64,000 nucleotides of DNA from NCBI RefSeq assembly GCF_026341515.1, contig NZ_JAPEOK010000001.1:4712001-4776000 (forward strand), given 5' to 3'. The number at the start of each line of letters is the position of its first letter. The stretch's first letter is position 1. The position numbers were made by a program, and so were the translations under genes. Below the pieces are notes generated by a model. It was given only the letters and a program-made list of their open reading frames with translations, had not been told where the DNA came from and did not search any database. This DNA comes from Streptomyces sp. NBC_00878. Its GTDB lineage: Bacteria > Actinomycetota > Actinomycetes > Streptomycetales > Streptomycetaceae. Positions 1 through 9,500 of this stretch are shown here, one piece after another.

Positions 1-493
1 CGTTCTGCAGCTGGCCGGGACCGACCATCTCGGCGACGAAGGACTGCCGGGCCGGGTTGTCGATCACCGTGGCGAGGCCGACGGCGAAGGCGGCGACGTA
101 GACGTGCCAGACGTGGACCTGGCCGGAGAGGGTCAGGAAGGCGAGCGCGAGGCCCGTGAGGCCCATGGCTGCCTGGGTGGCCAGCAGCGCCGGGCGCTTC
201 GGCAGGCGGTCCACGAGGACACCGCCGTACAGGCCGAAGAGCAGCATCGGCAGGAACTGCAGCGCCGTGGTGATACCGACGGCGGCCGAGGAGCCGGTCA
301 GGCTCAGCACCAGCCAGTCCTGGGCGATGCGCTGCATCCAGGTGCCGGTGTTGGAGACGACCTGGCCGGTGAAGAACAGGCGGTAGTTCCTGATCTTCAG
401 CGAGCTGAACATCGAGGAGCGGGTCTTGGGAGCGGACGGGGAGTTGTGGTCGGCAGGTGCGGGGGCGGAGTCTGCTCCGGGTCCCGTACTCAA
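1..493 (-). CDS. MFS transporter, N-terminal part (cut by window edge)
   Basis: This is the first 164 residues of a 12-helix major facilitator exporter; the rest lies outside the window. The visible part has a short Ser/Pro-rich cytoplasmic tail, then 'SLKIRNYRLFFTGQVVSNTG' and 'RIAQDWLVLSLTG', the usual start of the EntS/MFS_3 type, followed by 'LYGGVLVDRLPKR', the loop 2-3 signature of the superfamily. I chose the TTG at 493 because an AAGGAGG box lies 9 nt upstream and no ATG or GTG is available. It is transcribed in the same direction as the MarR gene just upstream and is probably controlled by it as a drug-efflux pair. The substrate cannot be read from this fragment. Confidence 0.85.
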   Translation of the reverse strand, partial: MSTGPGADSAPAPADHNSPSAPKTRSSMFSSLKIRNYRLFFTGQVVSNTGTWMQRIAQDWLVLSLTGSSAAVGITTALQFLPMLLFGLYGGVLVDRLPKRPALLATQAAMGLTGLALAFLTLSGQVHVWHVYVAAFAVGLATVIDNPARQSFVAEMVGPGQLQN

Positions 494-517
494 CGGCGTT
501 CGCCTCCTTGGACGAGG

Positions 518-559
518 GTGGGGGACGGGAAGTGGGGGACGGGAAGTGGGGGACGGGGT
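518..559. repeat. Three tandem copies of a 14-bp unit
   Basis: GTGGGGGACGGGAA occurs at 518-531, 532-545 and, with a changed end, from 546. It fills the spacer between the MarR gene and the MFS gene. It shows no dyad symmetry, so it looks like slippage-generated intergenic DNA rather than an operator. Confidence 0.8.
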
Positions 560-594
560 GGGTTCGGTGCGCGCGACGTACCGGTGCGCGCGCG

Positions 595-1038
595 TTACAG
601 GTGCGCGAGTTTCTCCAGGACGGGGGCGGCCTCGCGGAGCTTCGCCCAGTCGTCCTCGTCCAGGCCGTCGACCAGGGAGGCCAGCCACGCGTTCCGCTTG
701 CGGCGGCTCTCGTCGAGCATGGCCTCGGCCCGCTCGGTCTGCGTGACGACCTTCTGGCGCCGGTCCTCGGGGTGCGGCTCCAGCTTGACCAGGCCCTTGG
801 CTTCGAGGAGCGCCACGATGCGGGTCATCGAGGGCGGCTGCACATGCTCCTTGCGGGCGAGCTCGCCCGGGGTGGCCGTGCCGCAGCGGGCGAGGGTGCC
901 GAGCACCGACATTTCGGTCGGGCTCAGCGACTCGTCGACCCGTTGGTGCTTGAGTCGACGCGACAGGCGCATCACGGCTGATCGCAGGGAGTTCACGGCG
1001 GCAACGTCGTCGCCATGGGTCAGGTCAGGCATGTTCAT
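595..1038 (-). CDS. MarR family transcriptional regulator
   Basis: A 147-residue MarR/SlyA-type dimeric repressor. The winged helix lies at about residues 43-108: 'LSPTEMSVLGTLARCG' (scaffold helix), 'ATPGELARKEHVQPPSMTRI' (recognition helix) and the wing 'PHPEDRRQKVV', which holds the Asp-x-Arg pair of the family. Outer helices form the dimer interface. It is followed by the MFS transporter on the same strand about 100 bp away, the usual arrangement of a MarR efflux cassette. A palindrome that overlaps its ribosome-binding region suggests autorepression. ATG at 1038 is used; ATG at 1032 is possible. Confidence 0.9.
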   Translation of the reverse strand: MNMPDLTHGDDVAAVNSLRSAVMRLSRRLKHQRVDESLSPTEMSVLGTLARCGTATPGELARKEHVQPPSMTRIVALLEAKGLVKLEPHPEDRRQKVVTQTERAEAMLDESRRKRNAWLASLVDGLDEDDWAKLREAAPVLEKLAHL

Positions 1039-1039
1039 T

Positions 1040-1057
1040 AGAGTAACTCATTACTCT
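1040..1057. promoter_or_regulatory. Probable MarR operator palindrome
   Basis: AGAGTAACTCATTACTCT has 7-bp perfect arms (AGAGTAA / TTACTCT) around a 4-bp centre and sits 1 bp upstream of the MarR start codon. MarR proteins classically bind 16-20 bp palindromes of this form in their own promoters, so autoregulation of the MarR-MFS unit is the simplest reading. Regulation itself is inferred. Confidence 0.75.
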
Positions 1058-1187
1058 CCCTAAAGACCACCGGGACACACTCCGGATCACCGTGAAACGG
1101 GCCACCCACACCTCTCATCACTCATACGAGTGAGAATGCTCCGGAAAGTGACCCAAGGCACGGCGGGGTACGGCAACCCTCGACCTC

Positions 1188-1370
1188 ATGGGGACCAGTG
1201 TGCTCAGCCTGCGGATAGACGGGGAGCTGCTCGATCGGCTCCGGCATCATGCGGCCAAAAGGGGGATGAGCGTCCAGGACTACGTGGTCCGGACGCTCGT
1301 ACGCGACGACTTCGACGAGCGGTTCCAGACCGCGGTCGAGGAGACGGAAAAGTTCTACGGGGTCACGTGA
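1188..1370 (+). CDS. Small ribbon-helix-helix (Arc/MetJ-like) protein
   Basis: A 60-residue protein with the beta-alpha-alpha pattern of ribbon-helix-helix DNA-binding dimers: strand 'SVLSLRIDGELLDRLRHHAA', then 'RGMSVQDYVVRTLVRDDF'. The C-terminal 15 residues are acidic and could form a partner-binding tail, as in antitoxins. No toxin gene lies on either side: upstream is the divergent MarR gene and downstream the convergent SDR, so it looks like an orphan regulator. The ATG at 1188 gives the usual length of these proteins. Function is not assigned. Confidence 0.7.
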   Translation: MGTSVLSLRIDGELLDRLRHHAAKRGMSVQDYVVRTLVRDDFDERFQTAVEETEKFYGVT

Positions 1371-1464
1371 GCCCACAGGGGGACGACGGGTCACGTGAGC
1401 CCACGCGATGGGGCCGGGTCGCGTGAGCCCGCGGTGAGCTGCGCCGGGCGCCGGGCCCGCGTCG

Positions 1465-2259
1465 TCAGGGCAGGATCGAGTCGACGTATCCACCGTCGAC
1501 CCGCAGGGCTCCGCCCGTCGTGGCCGACGCCTGGTCGGAGCTGAGGTAGACGACCATGTGGGCGATCTCCTCGGGCTCGATCAGCCGTTGCAGGAGCGAC
1601 TGCGGCCGGTGCCTGCGCATGAACTCGCGCTGGGCCTCGTCCCAGGGCAGATCACGGTCGACGAGTTCGTAGACGAAGTCCTCGACGCCGCCGGTGTGGG
1701 TAGGGCCGGCGATGACCGAGTTGACCGTCACCCCCGTGCCCGCCGCCTGCTTCGCGAAGCCGCGGCCGACCGCGAGGAGCGCCGTCTTGGACATGCCGTA
1801 GTGGATCATCTCGGCCGGGATGACGATCGCCGAGTCACTGGCGATGTTCAGGATCCGGCCCCAGCCGCGCTCGGTCATGCCCGGCAGGTACATGCGGGTC
1901 AGCCGTACCGCGGCCAGCACGTTCACCTCGAAGTAGCGCCGCCACTCCTCGTCGCTGATGTCGAGGGGGTCGGCGGAGCCGAAGATGCCGAGGTTGTTGA
2001 CGAGGATGTCCACCTCCGGCAGCACCTCCAGGACGCGCTGGGCACCCTCCTCGTTCGCCACGTCGGCGGCCACGGGTACGAAGGAGCCCCCGGGCACTTC
2101 CTCCGTCAGCCGCGCCACGGCCTCCGCGACCCGCTTCTCGTCTCGGCCGTTCACCCCGACACGGGCGCCGGAGCGGGCGAGTCCGGCGGCGATCGCCGCG
2201 CCGATGCCCTGCGTCGAGCCCGTCACCAGGGCGGTGCGTCCCGCCAGGTCGATCTGCAT
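1465..2259 (-). CDS. Short-chain dehydrogenase/reductase (classical SDR)
   Basis: A 264-residue cytoplasmic NAD(P)-dependent oxidoreductase. The Rossmann glycine motif 'TGSTQGIG' is at residues 13-20, 'NNLG' (the NNAG variant) near 89, the catalytic Ser follows 'LNIA', and the Tyr-x-x-x-Lys pair is 'YGMSK' at about 154. The Arg in 'NGRDEKR' after the second strand suggests NADPH preference. The C-terminal 'SATTGGALRVDGG' is the usual cofactor-lid ending. The residues between 'GPTHTGG' and 'LIEPEEIA' form a longer substrate-lid insert than in FabG. It stands alone, so the substrate is unknown. Confidence 0.92.
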   Translation of the reverse strand: MQIDLAGRTALVTGSTQGIGAAIAAGLARSGARVGVNGRDEKRVAEAVARLTEEVPGGSFVPVAADVANEEGAQRVLEVLPEVDILVNNLGIFGSADPLDISDEEWRRYFEVNVLAAVRLTRMYLPGMTERGWGRILNIASDSAIVIPAEMIHYGMSKTALLAVGRGFAKQAAGTGVTVNSVIAGPTHTGGVEDFVYELVDRDLPWDEAQREFMRRHRPQSLLQRLIEPEEIAHMVVYLSSDQASATTGGALRVDGGYVDSILP

Positions 2260-2490
2260 GTGGAACCAGTCTCCTCGTGCGTCTGTCCGCCCCGCGTACC
2301 TGTCCGTCCTACCGTTCTACGTGCCCCTCCGTCCTGCGTGCCGGTACGTCCGCCGTCAGCCTGGCGGCTGGGCGATCGGCTCGCCGTTTCGGCCGATACC
2401 GACGGGCACGGCCTCGGCTGCGTATGCCCGATCGGCGACGGGTGACACGCGGGTCGGGCTCCGAGGCACGTCGCGGTCTGCCATCACACC

Positions 2491-2562
2491 CTGGTCTACG
2501 GGCTGGTTCACGGGCTGGTTCACGCCCTGGTTCACGCCCTGGTTCACGGCCTGGTTCACGGG
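2491..2562. repeat. Six tandem copies of a 12-bp unit
   Basis: CTGGTTCACGGG and close variants occur six times in a row. Because 12 is a multiple of three the array stays open in several frames, which creates artificial Asn/Gln/Val-rich reading frames on the minus strand. The 338-bp gap it lies in (2260-2597) otherwise holds only G+C-rich sequence and a degenerate CGTCC-type repetition near 2280-2345. Confidence 0.85.
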
Positions 2563-2597
2563 CGCGCAGGGTTCTGATCACCTCGTAAGCTGTCCCC

Positions 2598-2846
2598 ATG
2601 GCGAAGTGGACGCAACGGCACGAGGCACCGGAACCCCTGGAGGGCCCGGTGGTCGCCACCGTCACCGGTGGCGCGATCCTCTGGTTCGTCCTCTTCCTGG
2701 TGCAGCTGCCCTTCTACGGCTGGCTCGACGACCACGGCCACCTGTGGTGGCTGTGGACCTGCCTGGCCGGCGCGGGCCTCGGCCTGATCGGCATCTGGTA
2801 CGTACGGGGCCGCGAGGCGGCGATCAAGCGCGACGCGGCCTCGTAA
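2598..2846 (+). CDS. DUF2530-type small membrane protein
   Basis: An 82-residue integral membrane protein with two hydrophobic helices, 'ATVTGGAILWFVLFLVQLPF' (about 20-40) and 'LWWLWTCLAGAGLGLIGIWY' (about 49-68), then a short basic tail 'RGREAAIKRDAAS'. Length and layout match the DUF2530 family of Streptomyces, which has no known function. ATG at 2598 is the only sensible start. It is followed by the P-type ATPase gene 175 bp downstream on the same strand, across a copy of the 'AGGGGCGCGG' intergenic repeat, so co-transcription is uncertain. Confidence 0.8.
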   Translation: MAKWTQRHEAPEPLEGPVVATVTGGAILWFVLFLVQLPFYGWLDDHGHLWWLWTCLAGAGLGLIGIWYVRGREAAIKRDAAS

Positions 2847-3020
2847 GGGGCGCAGCCCCGCTTTCAGGGGCGCGGCCAACCCCCACCCACCCGCAGATGA
2901 ACAAAGCGTGACCCGGCGGAGCGCCCGCATACAACCACAGCACCATCCGGGTCCTCCCCTGGTCGGATCTTTGGTGCACTCGGCGGGTGAAGCCGTATAT
3001 CCCCCCGTACCGTCGGATGC

Positions 3021-5429
3021 ATGTCGCACACCGACGCGGGTGCCGAACTCGACCCTGTGCATCCCACACCCATACGCACCCCCACGCCCAAGGCGGTGGG
3101 CCTCACCGCGGCCGAGGTCGCCGAGCGCGTGGCGCGGGGCGAGGTCAACGACGTACCCGTGCGCAGCAGTCGCTCCACGGTCGAGATCGTCCGGGCGAAC
3201 GTCTTCACCCGCTTCAACGCGATCATCGGTGTGCTCTGGCTGATCATGATGTTCGTCGCGCCGTTCCAGGACAGCCTGTTCGGCTATGTGATCCTCGCGA
3301 ACACCGGGATCGGCATCATCCAGGAGCTGCGCGCGAAGAAGACCCTGGACTCGCTGGCGGTGATCGGCGAGGCGCGGCCGACCGTCCGCAGGGACGGGGT
3401 CGCCGCCGAGGTCGGCACCTCGGAGATCGTGCTCGGGGATCTCATCGAGATCGGGCCCGGCGACAAGATCGTCGTGGACGGCGAGTGCGCCGAGGCCGAC
3501 GGTCTGGAGATCGACGAGTCGCTGCTCACCGGTGAGGCGGACCCGGTCGTCAAACAGCCCGGCGACCAGGTCATGTCGGGCAGCTTCGTGGTGGCGGGCG
3601 GCGGTGCGTTCACCGCGACGAAGGTGGGGCGCGAGGCGTACGCGGCGCAGCTCGCCGAGGAGGCGAGCCGCTTCACCCTCGTCCACTCCGAGCTGCGGAC
3701 CGGTATCTCCACGATCCTCAAGTACGTGACGTGGATGATGGTCCCGGCCGCGATCGGCCTGGCCATCACCCAGCTCGTCGTCAAGAACGACGACTTCAAG
3801 GACTCGATCGCGCGGGCCGTCGGTGGCATCGTGCCCATGGTTCCGGAGGGGCTGGTCCTCCTCACCTCCGTCGCCTTCGCGATCGGGGTCATCAGACTTG
3901 GCCGGAAACAGTGCCTCGTCCAGGAACTTCCCGCCATCGAGGGCCTCGCCCGCGTCGACACGGTCTGCCTCGACAAGACGGGCACGCTCACCGAGGGCGG
4001 CATGGACGTCACGGAGGTACGGCCGCTGGGCGGCAGCGACGAGTCGTACGTACGGAAGGTGCTGGGCGCCCTCGGTGAGTCGGACCCGCGGCCGAACGCC
4101 TCGCTCCAGGCGATCATCGACGCCTACCCGGACGGCGAGAACTGGCGCTGCGTCCAGGCCCTGCCTTTTTCCTCCGCGCGCAAGTACAGCGGGGCGTCCT
4201 TCAGCGAGGGCGACGGCCAGTCGAGTACGTGGCTGCTGGGCGCCCCGGATGTGCTGTTGCCGTCCGAGGACCCGGCGCTCGCCGAGACCGAGCAGCTCAA
4301 CGAGCAGGGGCTGCGCGTGCTGCTGCTCGCTCGGGCCGTGAAGGGCCTGGACGACCCGCGGGTTCAGGAGGAGGCCCGGCCGACCGCGCTCGTCGTCCTG
4401 GAGCAGCGGCTGCGGCCCGACGCGGCGGACACCCTGCGGTACTTCGAGGAGCAGGACGTACGGGCCAAGGTGCTCTCCGGCGACAACGCGGTGTCGGTCG
4501 GCGCGGTCGCCGCCAAGCTCGGTCTGGCCGGGGCCGCCGCCACGGTCGACGCGCGGCGGCTGCCCACCGAGAAGGCGGAGATGGCCAAGGCGCTGGACGA
4601 GGGGACGGTGTTCGGACGGGTCACGCCGCAGCAGAAGCGGGACATGGTGGGGGCGCTCCAGTCACACGGCCACACGGTCGCGATGACGGGTGACGGGGTC
4701 AACGACGTGCTCGCCCTGAAGGACGCCGACATCGGGGTCGCGATGGGGTCGGGGTCGGAGGCGACCCGGGCCGTCGCGCAGATCGTGCTGCTGAACAACA
4801 GCTTCGCGACGTTGCCGTCCGTCGTCGCCGAGGGGCGGCGGGTCATCGGGAACATCACGCGGGTCGCGACGTTGTTCCTCGTCAAGACGGTGTACTCGGT
4901 GCTGCTCGCGGTGCTGGTGGTGTGCTCGCAGGTGGAGTACCCGTTCCTGCCGCGGCACTTGACGCTGTTGTCGACGCTGACGATCGGTGTGCCGGCGTTC
5001 TTCCTGGCCCTGGCGCCCAACAAGGAACGGGCTCGGCCGCACTTCGTACGGCGGGTGATGCGGTACTCGATTCCGGGCGGGGTCGTCGCGGCGGTCGCCA
5101 CGTTCGCCACGTATCTGATCGCTCGTCACTACTACACCGGGGAAGGGTCTCTGGACGCGGAGACGAGTGCGGCGACGCTGACGTTGTTCCTGATCACGAT
5201 GTGGGTACTGGCGATCGTCGCGCGGCCGTATACGTGGTGGCGGGTGGGGCTGGTTGCTGCGATGGGGATGGGGTTCGTGGTCGTGCTGGTGGTGCCGTGG
5301 CTTCAGGACTTCTTCGCGCTGAAACTGGTGGGGACGACCATGCCGTGGACGGCGGTGGGGATTGCGGTGGTGGCTTCGGCATCGTTGGAGCTGGTGTGGA
5401 AGGTGGTTGACCGTCGATTTCCCGTGTAG
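3021..5429 (+). CDS. CtpE-like cation-transporting P-type ATPase
   Basis: An 802-residue HAD-superfamily P-type ATPase. Actuator motif 'LLTGEADPV' lies near 168-176, the phosphorylated Asp in 'CLDKTGTLTEG' is D318, and the hinge 'TGDGVNDVLALKDADIGVAM' lies near 556-575. The core helix reads 'GIVPMVPEGLVLL'; PEGL rather than a CPx motif argues against a heavy-metal pump. Six C-terminal helices follow. Size and motif wording resemble mycobacterial CtpE, a calcium-transporting member, and I infer divalent cation (Ca2+) transport on that basis. No metal-binding N-terminal domain is present. ATG at 3021 was chosen; there is no strong Shine-Dalgarno box. Confidence 0.9.
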   Translation: MSHTDAGAELDPVHPTPIRTPTPKAVGLTAAEVAERVARGEVNDVPVRSSRSTVEIVRANVFTRFNAIIGVLWLIMMFVAPFQDSLFGYVILANTGIGIIQELRAKKTLDSLAVIGEARPTVRRDGVAAEVGTSEIVLGDLIEIGPGDKIVVDGECAEADGLEIDESLLTGEADPVVKQPGDQVMSGSFVVAGGGAFTATKVGREAYAAQLAEEASRFTLVHSELRTGISTILKYVTWMMVPAAIGLAITQLVVKNDDFKDSIARAVGGIVPMVPEGLVLLTSVAFAIGVIRLGRKQCLVQELPAIEGLARVDTVCLDKTGTLTEGGMDVTEVRPLGGSDESYVRKVLGALGESDPRPNASLQAIIDAYPDGENWRCVQALPFSSARKYSGASFSEGDGQSSTWLLGAPDVLLPSEDPALAETEQLNEQGLRVLLLARAVKGLDDPRVQEEARPTALVVLEQRLRPDAADTLRYFEEQDVRAKVLSGDNAVSVGAVAAKLGLAGAAATVDARRLPTEKAEMAKALDEGTVFGRVTPQQKRDMVGALQSHGHTVAMTGDGVNDVLALKDADIGVAMGSGSEATRAVAQIVLLNNSFATLPSVVAEGRRVIGNITRVATLFLVKTVYSVLLAVLVVCSQVEYPFLPRHLTLLSTLTIGVPAFFLALAPNKERARPHFVRRVMRYSIPGGVVAAVATFATYLIARHYYTGEGSLDAETSAATLTLFLITMWVLAIVARPYTWWRVGLVAAMGMGFVVVLVVPWLQDFFALKLVGTTMPWTAVGIAVVASASLELVWKVVDRRFPV

Positions 5430-5593
5430 GGCGCGGGCGCGTAGGGGGTGGGTGGATCGGTCGGATTGCGGGGTGCGGGTGGGTGGGGGCTGGTCGCAGA
5501 TCAGCCCCCACCCACGCCAAGCCCCTCCACACCACACACCACCGGCCCCACACCCGGGCTGGGCGTGGGGCCGGTCGGCGGCAAGTCGGACGG

Positions 5594-6373
5594 TTACTGC
5601 ACGTCGATGAAGTCGCCCGCGGCCTTGACCGCCGGAGTCGTCGTCGTGCCCGCGAAGTTGTAGCGGTAGTAGCCGTCGACCGAGGCCGTGACCGTCGTCC
5701 TCAGGGCACCGGCCGAACCGGACGTGACCGTCTTGACGTCCCCGTAGGTCGTCGTGCCCTTCTTCTTGAACTGGAGCTTCACCGACTGGGCGGTGTACCC
5801 CGCGTACCTGCCCGTGTCCCAGTTGGCACGGGTCAGGCTGCCGGTGACCGTGATGGTCTTGCCCTTCTTCACGGGCTCCGGGGAGGCGTTGACGGTCAGC
5901 TTCGAGGCGCGCTGGACCTTGAAGCCCTTGACGTTGTCCTTCTGGACATAGTCCGCGTCGGTGGCCGCGGCGAGCGCCCAGACCTTCCAGCCGCCGGCCG
6001 CCCCGTTGAAGAGGTTGTCGCCCGCCGCGACGGTGAAGCTCGACTTGCAGGTCGAGGTCGTGGCGTTGACCGCGGTGCAGGTGGCCCGGAGGTCGCTGCT
6101 GTTGGCGACGGCGCCGGTGTCGGACGATTCGATGTCCGAGCCGTGGAACAGGATCGCCTGGGCCCAGTCGATGCCCGAGTCGTCCGTGGCGGTGAAGCTG
6201 ACCGTGAACGTCTTCTGCCCGGTCGCGCCGGCGACGACGGCCTTGCCGCCGTTGACCACGACGTTCGAGATCTTGGTGTCGCCCACGACGTCGTCGGCCT
6301 GGGCGGCCGGCACGGCGAGGGCGGAGAGGGCCAGGGCACCGGTGACGACGCCCAGGATGGCACGCATGCGCAT
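5594..6373 (-). CDS. Secreted two-domain beta protein of unknown function
   Basis: A 259-residue exported protein. The ATG at 6373 is preferred over upstream in-frame starts because GGGGAAC precedes it and a Sec signal peptide begins at once: 'MRMRAILGVVTGALALSALA', cleaved after 'AAQA'. The mature part has an N-terminal Ig-like region 'FTVSFTATDDSG' with a paired Cys segment ('RATCTAV', 'STCKSSF') and a C-terminal module 'LTVNASPEPVKKGKTITVTG', the pattern of bacterial Ig-like or Ca-binding domains in Streptomyces secreted proteins. It has no catalytic motif. The 222-bp gap upstream to 6595 holds its promoter region; I see no clear site there. Confidence 0.75.
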   Translation of the reverse strand: MRMRAILGVVTGALALSALAVPAAQADDVVGDTKISNVVVNGGKAVVAGATGQKTFTVSFTATDDSGIDWAQAILFHGSDIESSDTGAVANSSDLRATCTAVNATTSTCKSSFTVAAGDNLFNGAAGGWKVWALAAATDADYVQKDNVKGFKVQRASKLTVNASPEPVKKGKTITVTGSLTRANWDTGRYAGYTAQSVKLQFKKKGTTTYGDVKTVTSGSAGALRTTVTASVDGYYRYNFAGTTTTPAVKAAGDFIDVQ

Positions 6374-6595
6374 GTGTTCCCCACGTGGAGAGGGACCTCG
6401 CGGCAAAGCCATGTCCGCGAGGTCCGAATCATTGAGTTCACGGAGCCCGGAGGGCTCGCGGTGATCAGATCCACGAGGGGAACGAATAGTTGTACGGCCG
6501 GTGAATTTCTGGCGCAAATGTTGCCCAGATCACATCACCGGCCCCGGCTTCCCCGGCCGACCCAACCGCACCTGAGCCCCCGAGCCCCGAGCCCC

Positions 6596-9500
6596 TCAGT
6601 CGAACCAGCGGTCCCGCTCCAGTTCCTCCGTCCTGGACGGGTCCTCCAGGAGTGCGGCGACCTCGAAGCGGCGTGGCCACTGGCCGGCCGACCAGGCCAG
6701 GCCCGCGGCGACGCCCTCCAGGGTGGCGGCGTGCAGCACGCCGTCGCGGGTGCGGCGCCAGTCGAGTTCGGTGGCGTCGACGAAGAGCTCCTCGTGCTCG
6801 ACGTACGTCGTGGGGGTGGCCGGGCCCAGCAGGACCCGTACGGACTCCGGGACGTCGTGCTCGGTGCCCTCGCTCGTCACCTCGCCGGTGACCGAGTCGC
6901 TCAGGCGCCGCACCTGGAACAGTTCGGCGAGGTCGGCGGCGTGGGACGGGCGGACGGGGAGCAGCGGGGTGCCGGTGGTGAAGGGCAGCAGGTCGGGCGA
7001 GTCGACGACCACGGCGTCGGCCGCGTCCACAACCGTCACCCGGCCGTCCACCACGGCTCGCAGCTCGTCCGGCAGGGTGACCTGCTCGGGGTCGAGGTCC
7101 GCCAACGCGCTGTAGAGGGCGTGCAGTTGGGCTGCCGTGACCTCGCGGTCGGGGTCGGCCAGGCGGTCGAGGAGCTCGGCGGCTCCTCCCGGTTCGGAGA
7201 GGAGGGCGGCGACGGACGTGCGGACGCCGAGCGCCCGCAGGACCTGCTCGTCGTCGAAGCCGGTGGCGTCGGCGGGGTCGTACAGGCCGTGCAGAAGCGG
7301 GTCGCCGCCCTCGGCGCGCAGGCCGGCCGGGCGGCGGCCGCCGAGGACCGGGTGCCCGCGCAGCCACCAGGCGGTGTAGGAGCGGACGATCTCGTGCGTT
7401 CCGTCGGGCAGCAGCATGCGGACCGGCTGGGTGAGGGCGTCCCGCAGCGGCGGCCGGGAGAGCAGGGCGAGGGCCTGCGGCCAGCGGTCGTCGTCGACCA
7501 GGTCGAGATCCCGTACGGCGATGATCTCGGTGGCGACGGGCGGTACCGGCAGGTCCGGCAGCCGGTCGAGGACGTCCTCGCACCACACGTCCACCGCGTC
7601 GAGCAGACCCGCGTCGTCGGGCTCGGCGAACTCCCCTTCCCGCGGCTCCAGTTCGTCCGGGTCGAGGACCACGTCCGTAGCGCGTACGAGGGCGAAGTCG
7701 GCCAGCACACCACAGGCGGCGAGCGGCTGCTCGCCCCAGCGCTCGGCCAACTCGGCGTCCACGGAGGCGAGTTCGTCCTCGCGCATCACCTGGGCGAACG
7801 GGCTGCCGGGGAGCACGAGTTCACCGGCCGGGGCGAGTTCGCCCTCCTCGTCGGGGAGGGCGAGGGCGCCGAGCCAGGGTTCGTCGCCGGGTTCGAGGCG
7901 CGCGTCGCGGACGAGCGCGAGGACGGTGTCGGCCAGTTCCTCGGCGTCCGGTGCGTCCTCGTCCCAGGCGCCGCCGTCGTCGTCGAGGGAGGCGGCGACG
8001 GCCGCGCGGACCTGCGGGGTGGTGAGGACGGCGCGCGGGGTGGCGGGCAGGGCGCCCAGCTTCTCCAGGAGCGGATGGGCGGCGTCCGGGTGGGCGACCT
8101 TGAGCCCGAGGCGGGCCAGGCGGACCAGGGCCTCCGGGGCCGCCCGCTCACCGTCGTCGGCGGGCAGCAGGACCTGCCGGGGCCCGATCGTCGTACGCCC
8201 GTCGGCCAAGGGCACGGGAAGTCCGGTGAGCCGGTCCGGGTCGACGCCGGCGAGGCTGTCGTACAGCCGCCGCCACCACTCCGGGTCCTTCTCCAGCCCG
8301 GCCAGCCGGTCGATCGCCTCGGTCAGCGGCACACGCGCGACGCCCAACGTCCGCAGCTCCACCCGCCGTTCGAGCCCGGCGGGCAGCAGGCTCGGCAGCA
8401 CCTCGGCGAGGACGCGTACGGTCTCGGCGCCCGCCCCCTCCACCACCTCGGCGTCGCGGGGCCGCAGGGCCTCCGGAAGGTCGGAGTCGTCGTCCTCGTC
8501 GCCGTCGCCGTCCTCGTCGCCGGTCGGCTCGACGGCGGGCGGCAGGAAGGCGGTACGCGGCAGCCGGTCGAGGATCGCCTGGCGCAGGGCCCCGTCCAGC
8601 TCGCCCTGACCGAGCGCGCCCGGTACGAGGCCGATGATCCCGGTGGTCACCGGCCGCCAGCCGGCGAGCAGTTCGGTGTACGCGTCCGCCGCGCGCTGCA
8701 CCAGGAAGTCCGTCAGCGGGCCGGGGGCGGCGTGCCGCCGGGTGGTGTCGAGCGGGAGCGAGGCAATGAGCAGCGCGGGCACGCCGAGGGGTTCGTCGCT
8801 GGGTGTGGGCGCGTGCACGACGGGGCTGGTGCGGGGCTTGGCCGGAGTGCCGTCGGCGTCGACCGGGACGGCCCAGGTGACCGACCAGTGGGGGCGCAGC
8901 CGCTCCTCGACGGGCCGGTCGGCGAGCAGCACGGGCTCCAGCGCACCGTGCGCGGAGACGGTACGCCAGCGGGTCGTACCGTCACGGGAGTCCTCGACGA
9001 CCACATCGCCGTCGGTGTCCGCGTCGGGGCGGCGCCGGATGGTCCGTACGCTCCCGTCCCGCGCCTCGACGACGACTTCCTCAAGGCCGGGCAGGGCCAG
9101 CAGCAGCGCGTCGTCGACGCCGTCGAGGAGCCGCTCGGCGAGGTCCTCGGCCGTCGCGTCGCGCAGCGGCAGGATCACGGCGCTGTCGTACGGGTCCGGG
9201 GCGGTGCCCTCGGCCGCGAACGGCAGCCGGAGCAGCGGCACATGACCGTCACGGCGCCGCAGTTCGTCACCGAGCCCGGGGCTGTGGCGGGCGGTGTCGG
9301 TGGCGAGTTCGCGGGCCTCGGCGAGCGACCAGCGCACGCCGCCGTGCCGGCCCACGAGGGCGGGTTCGTCGGTCACGGCGAGCACGGCCGCGAAGCCGAC
9401 ACCGAACCGGCCGACCGCGCTGTCGTGGTCGTCGCGCTTGGCGGAGGCGCGCAGCGTGGAGAGCGACTCGACGCCCGTCGCGTCCAGCGGGGCGCCGGTG

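Noticed and set aside
2356..2559. Asn/Gln/Val-rich frame starting 'MNQAVNQGVNQ' on the minus strand
   Set aside because: It is created by the 12-bp tandem repeat at 2491-2562 and has no ribosome-binding site or domain.
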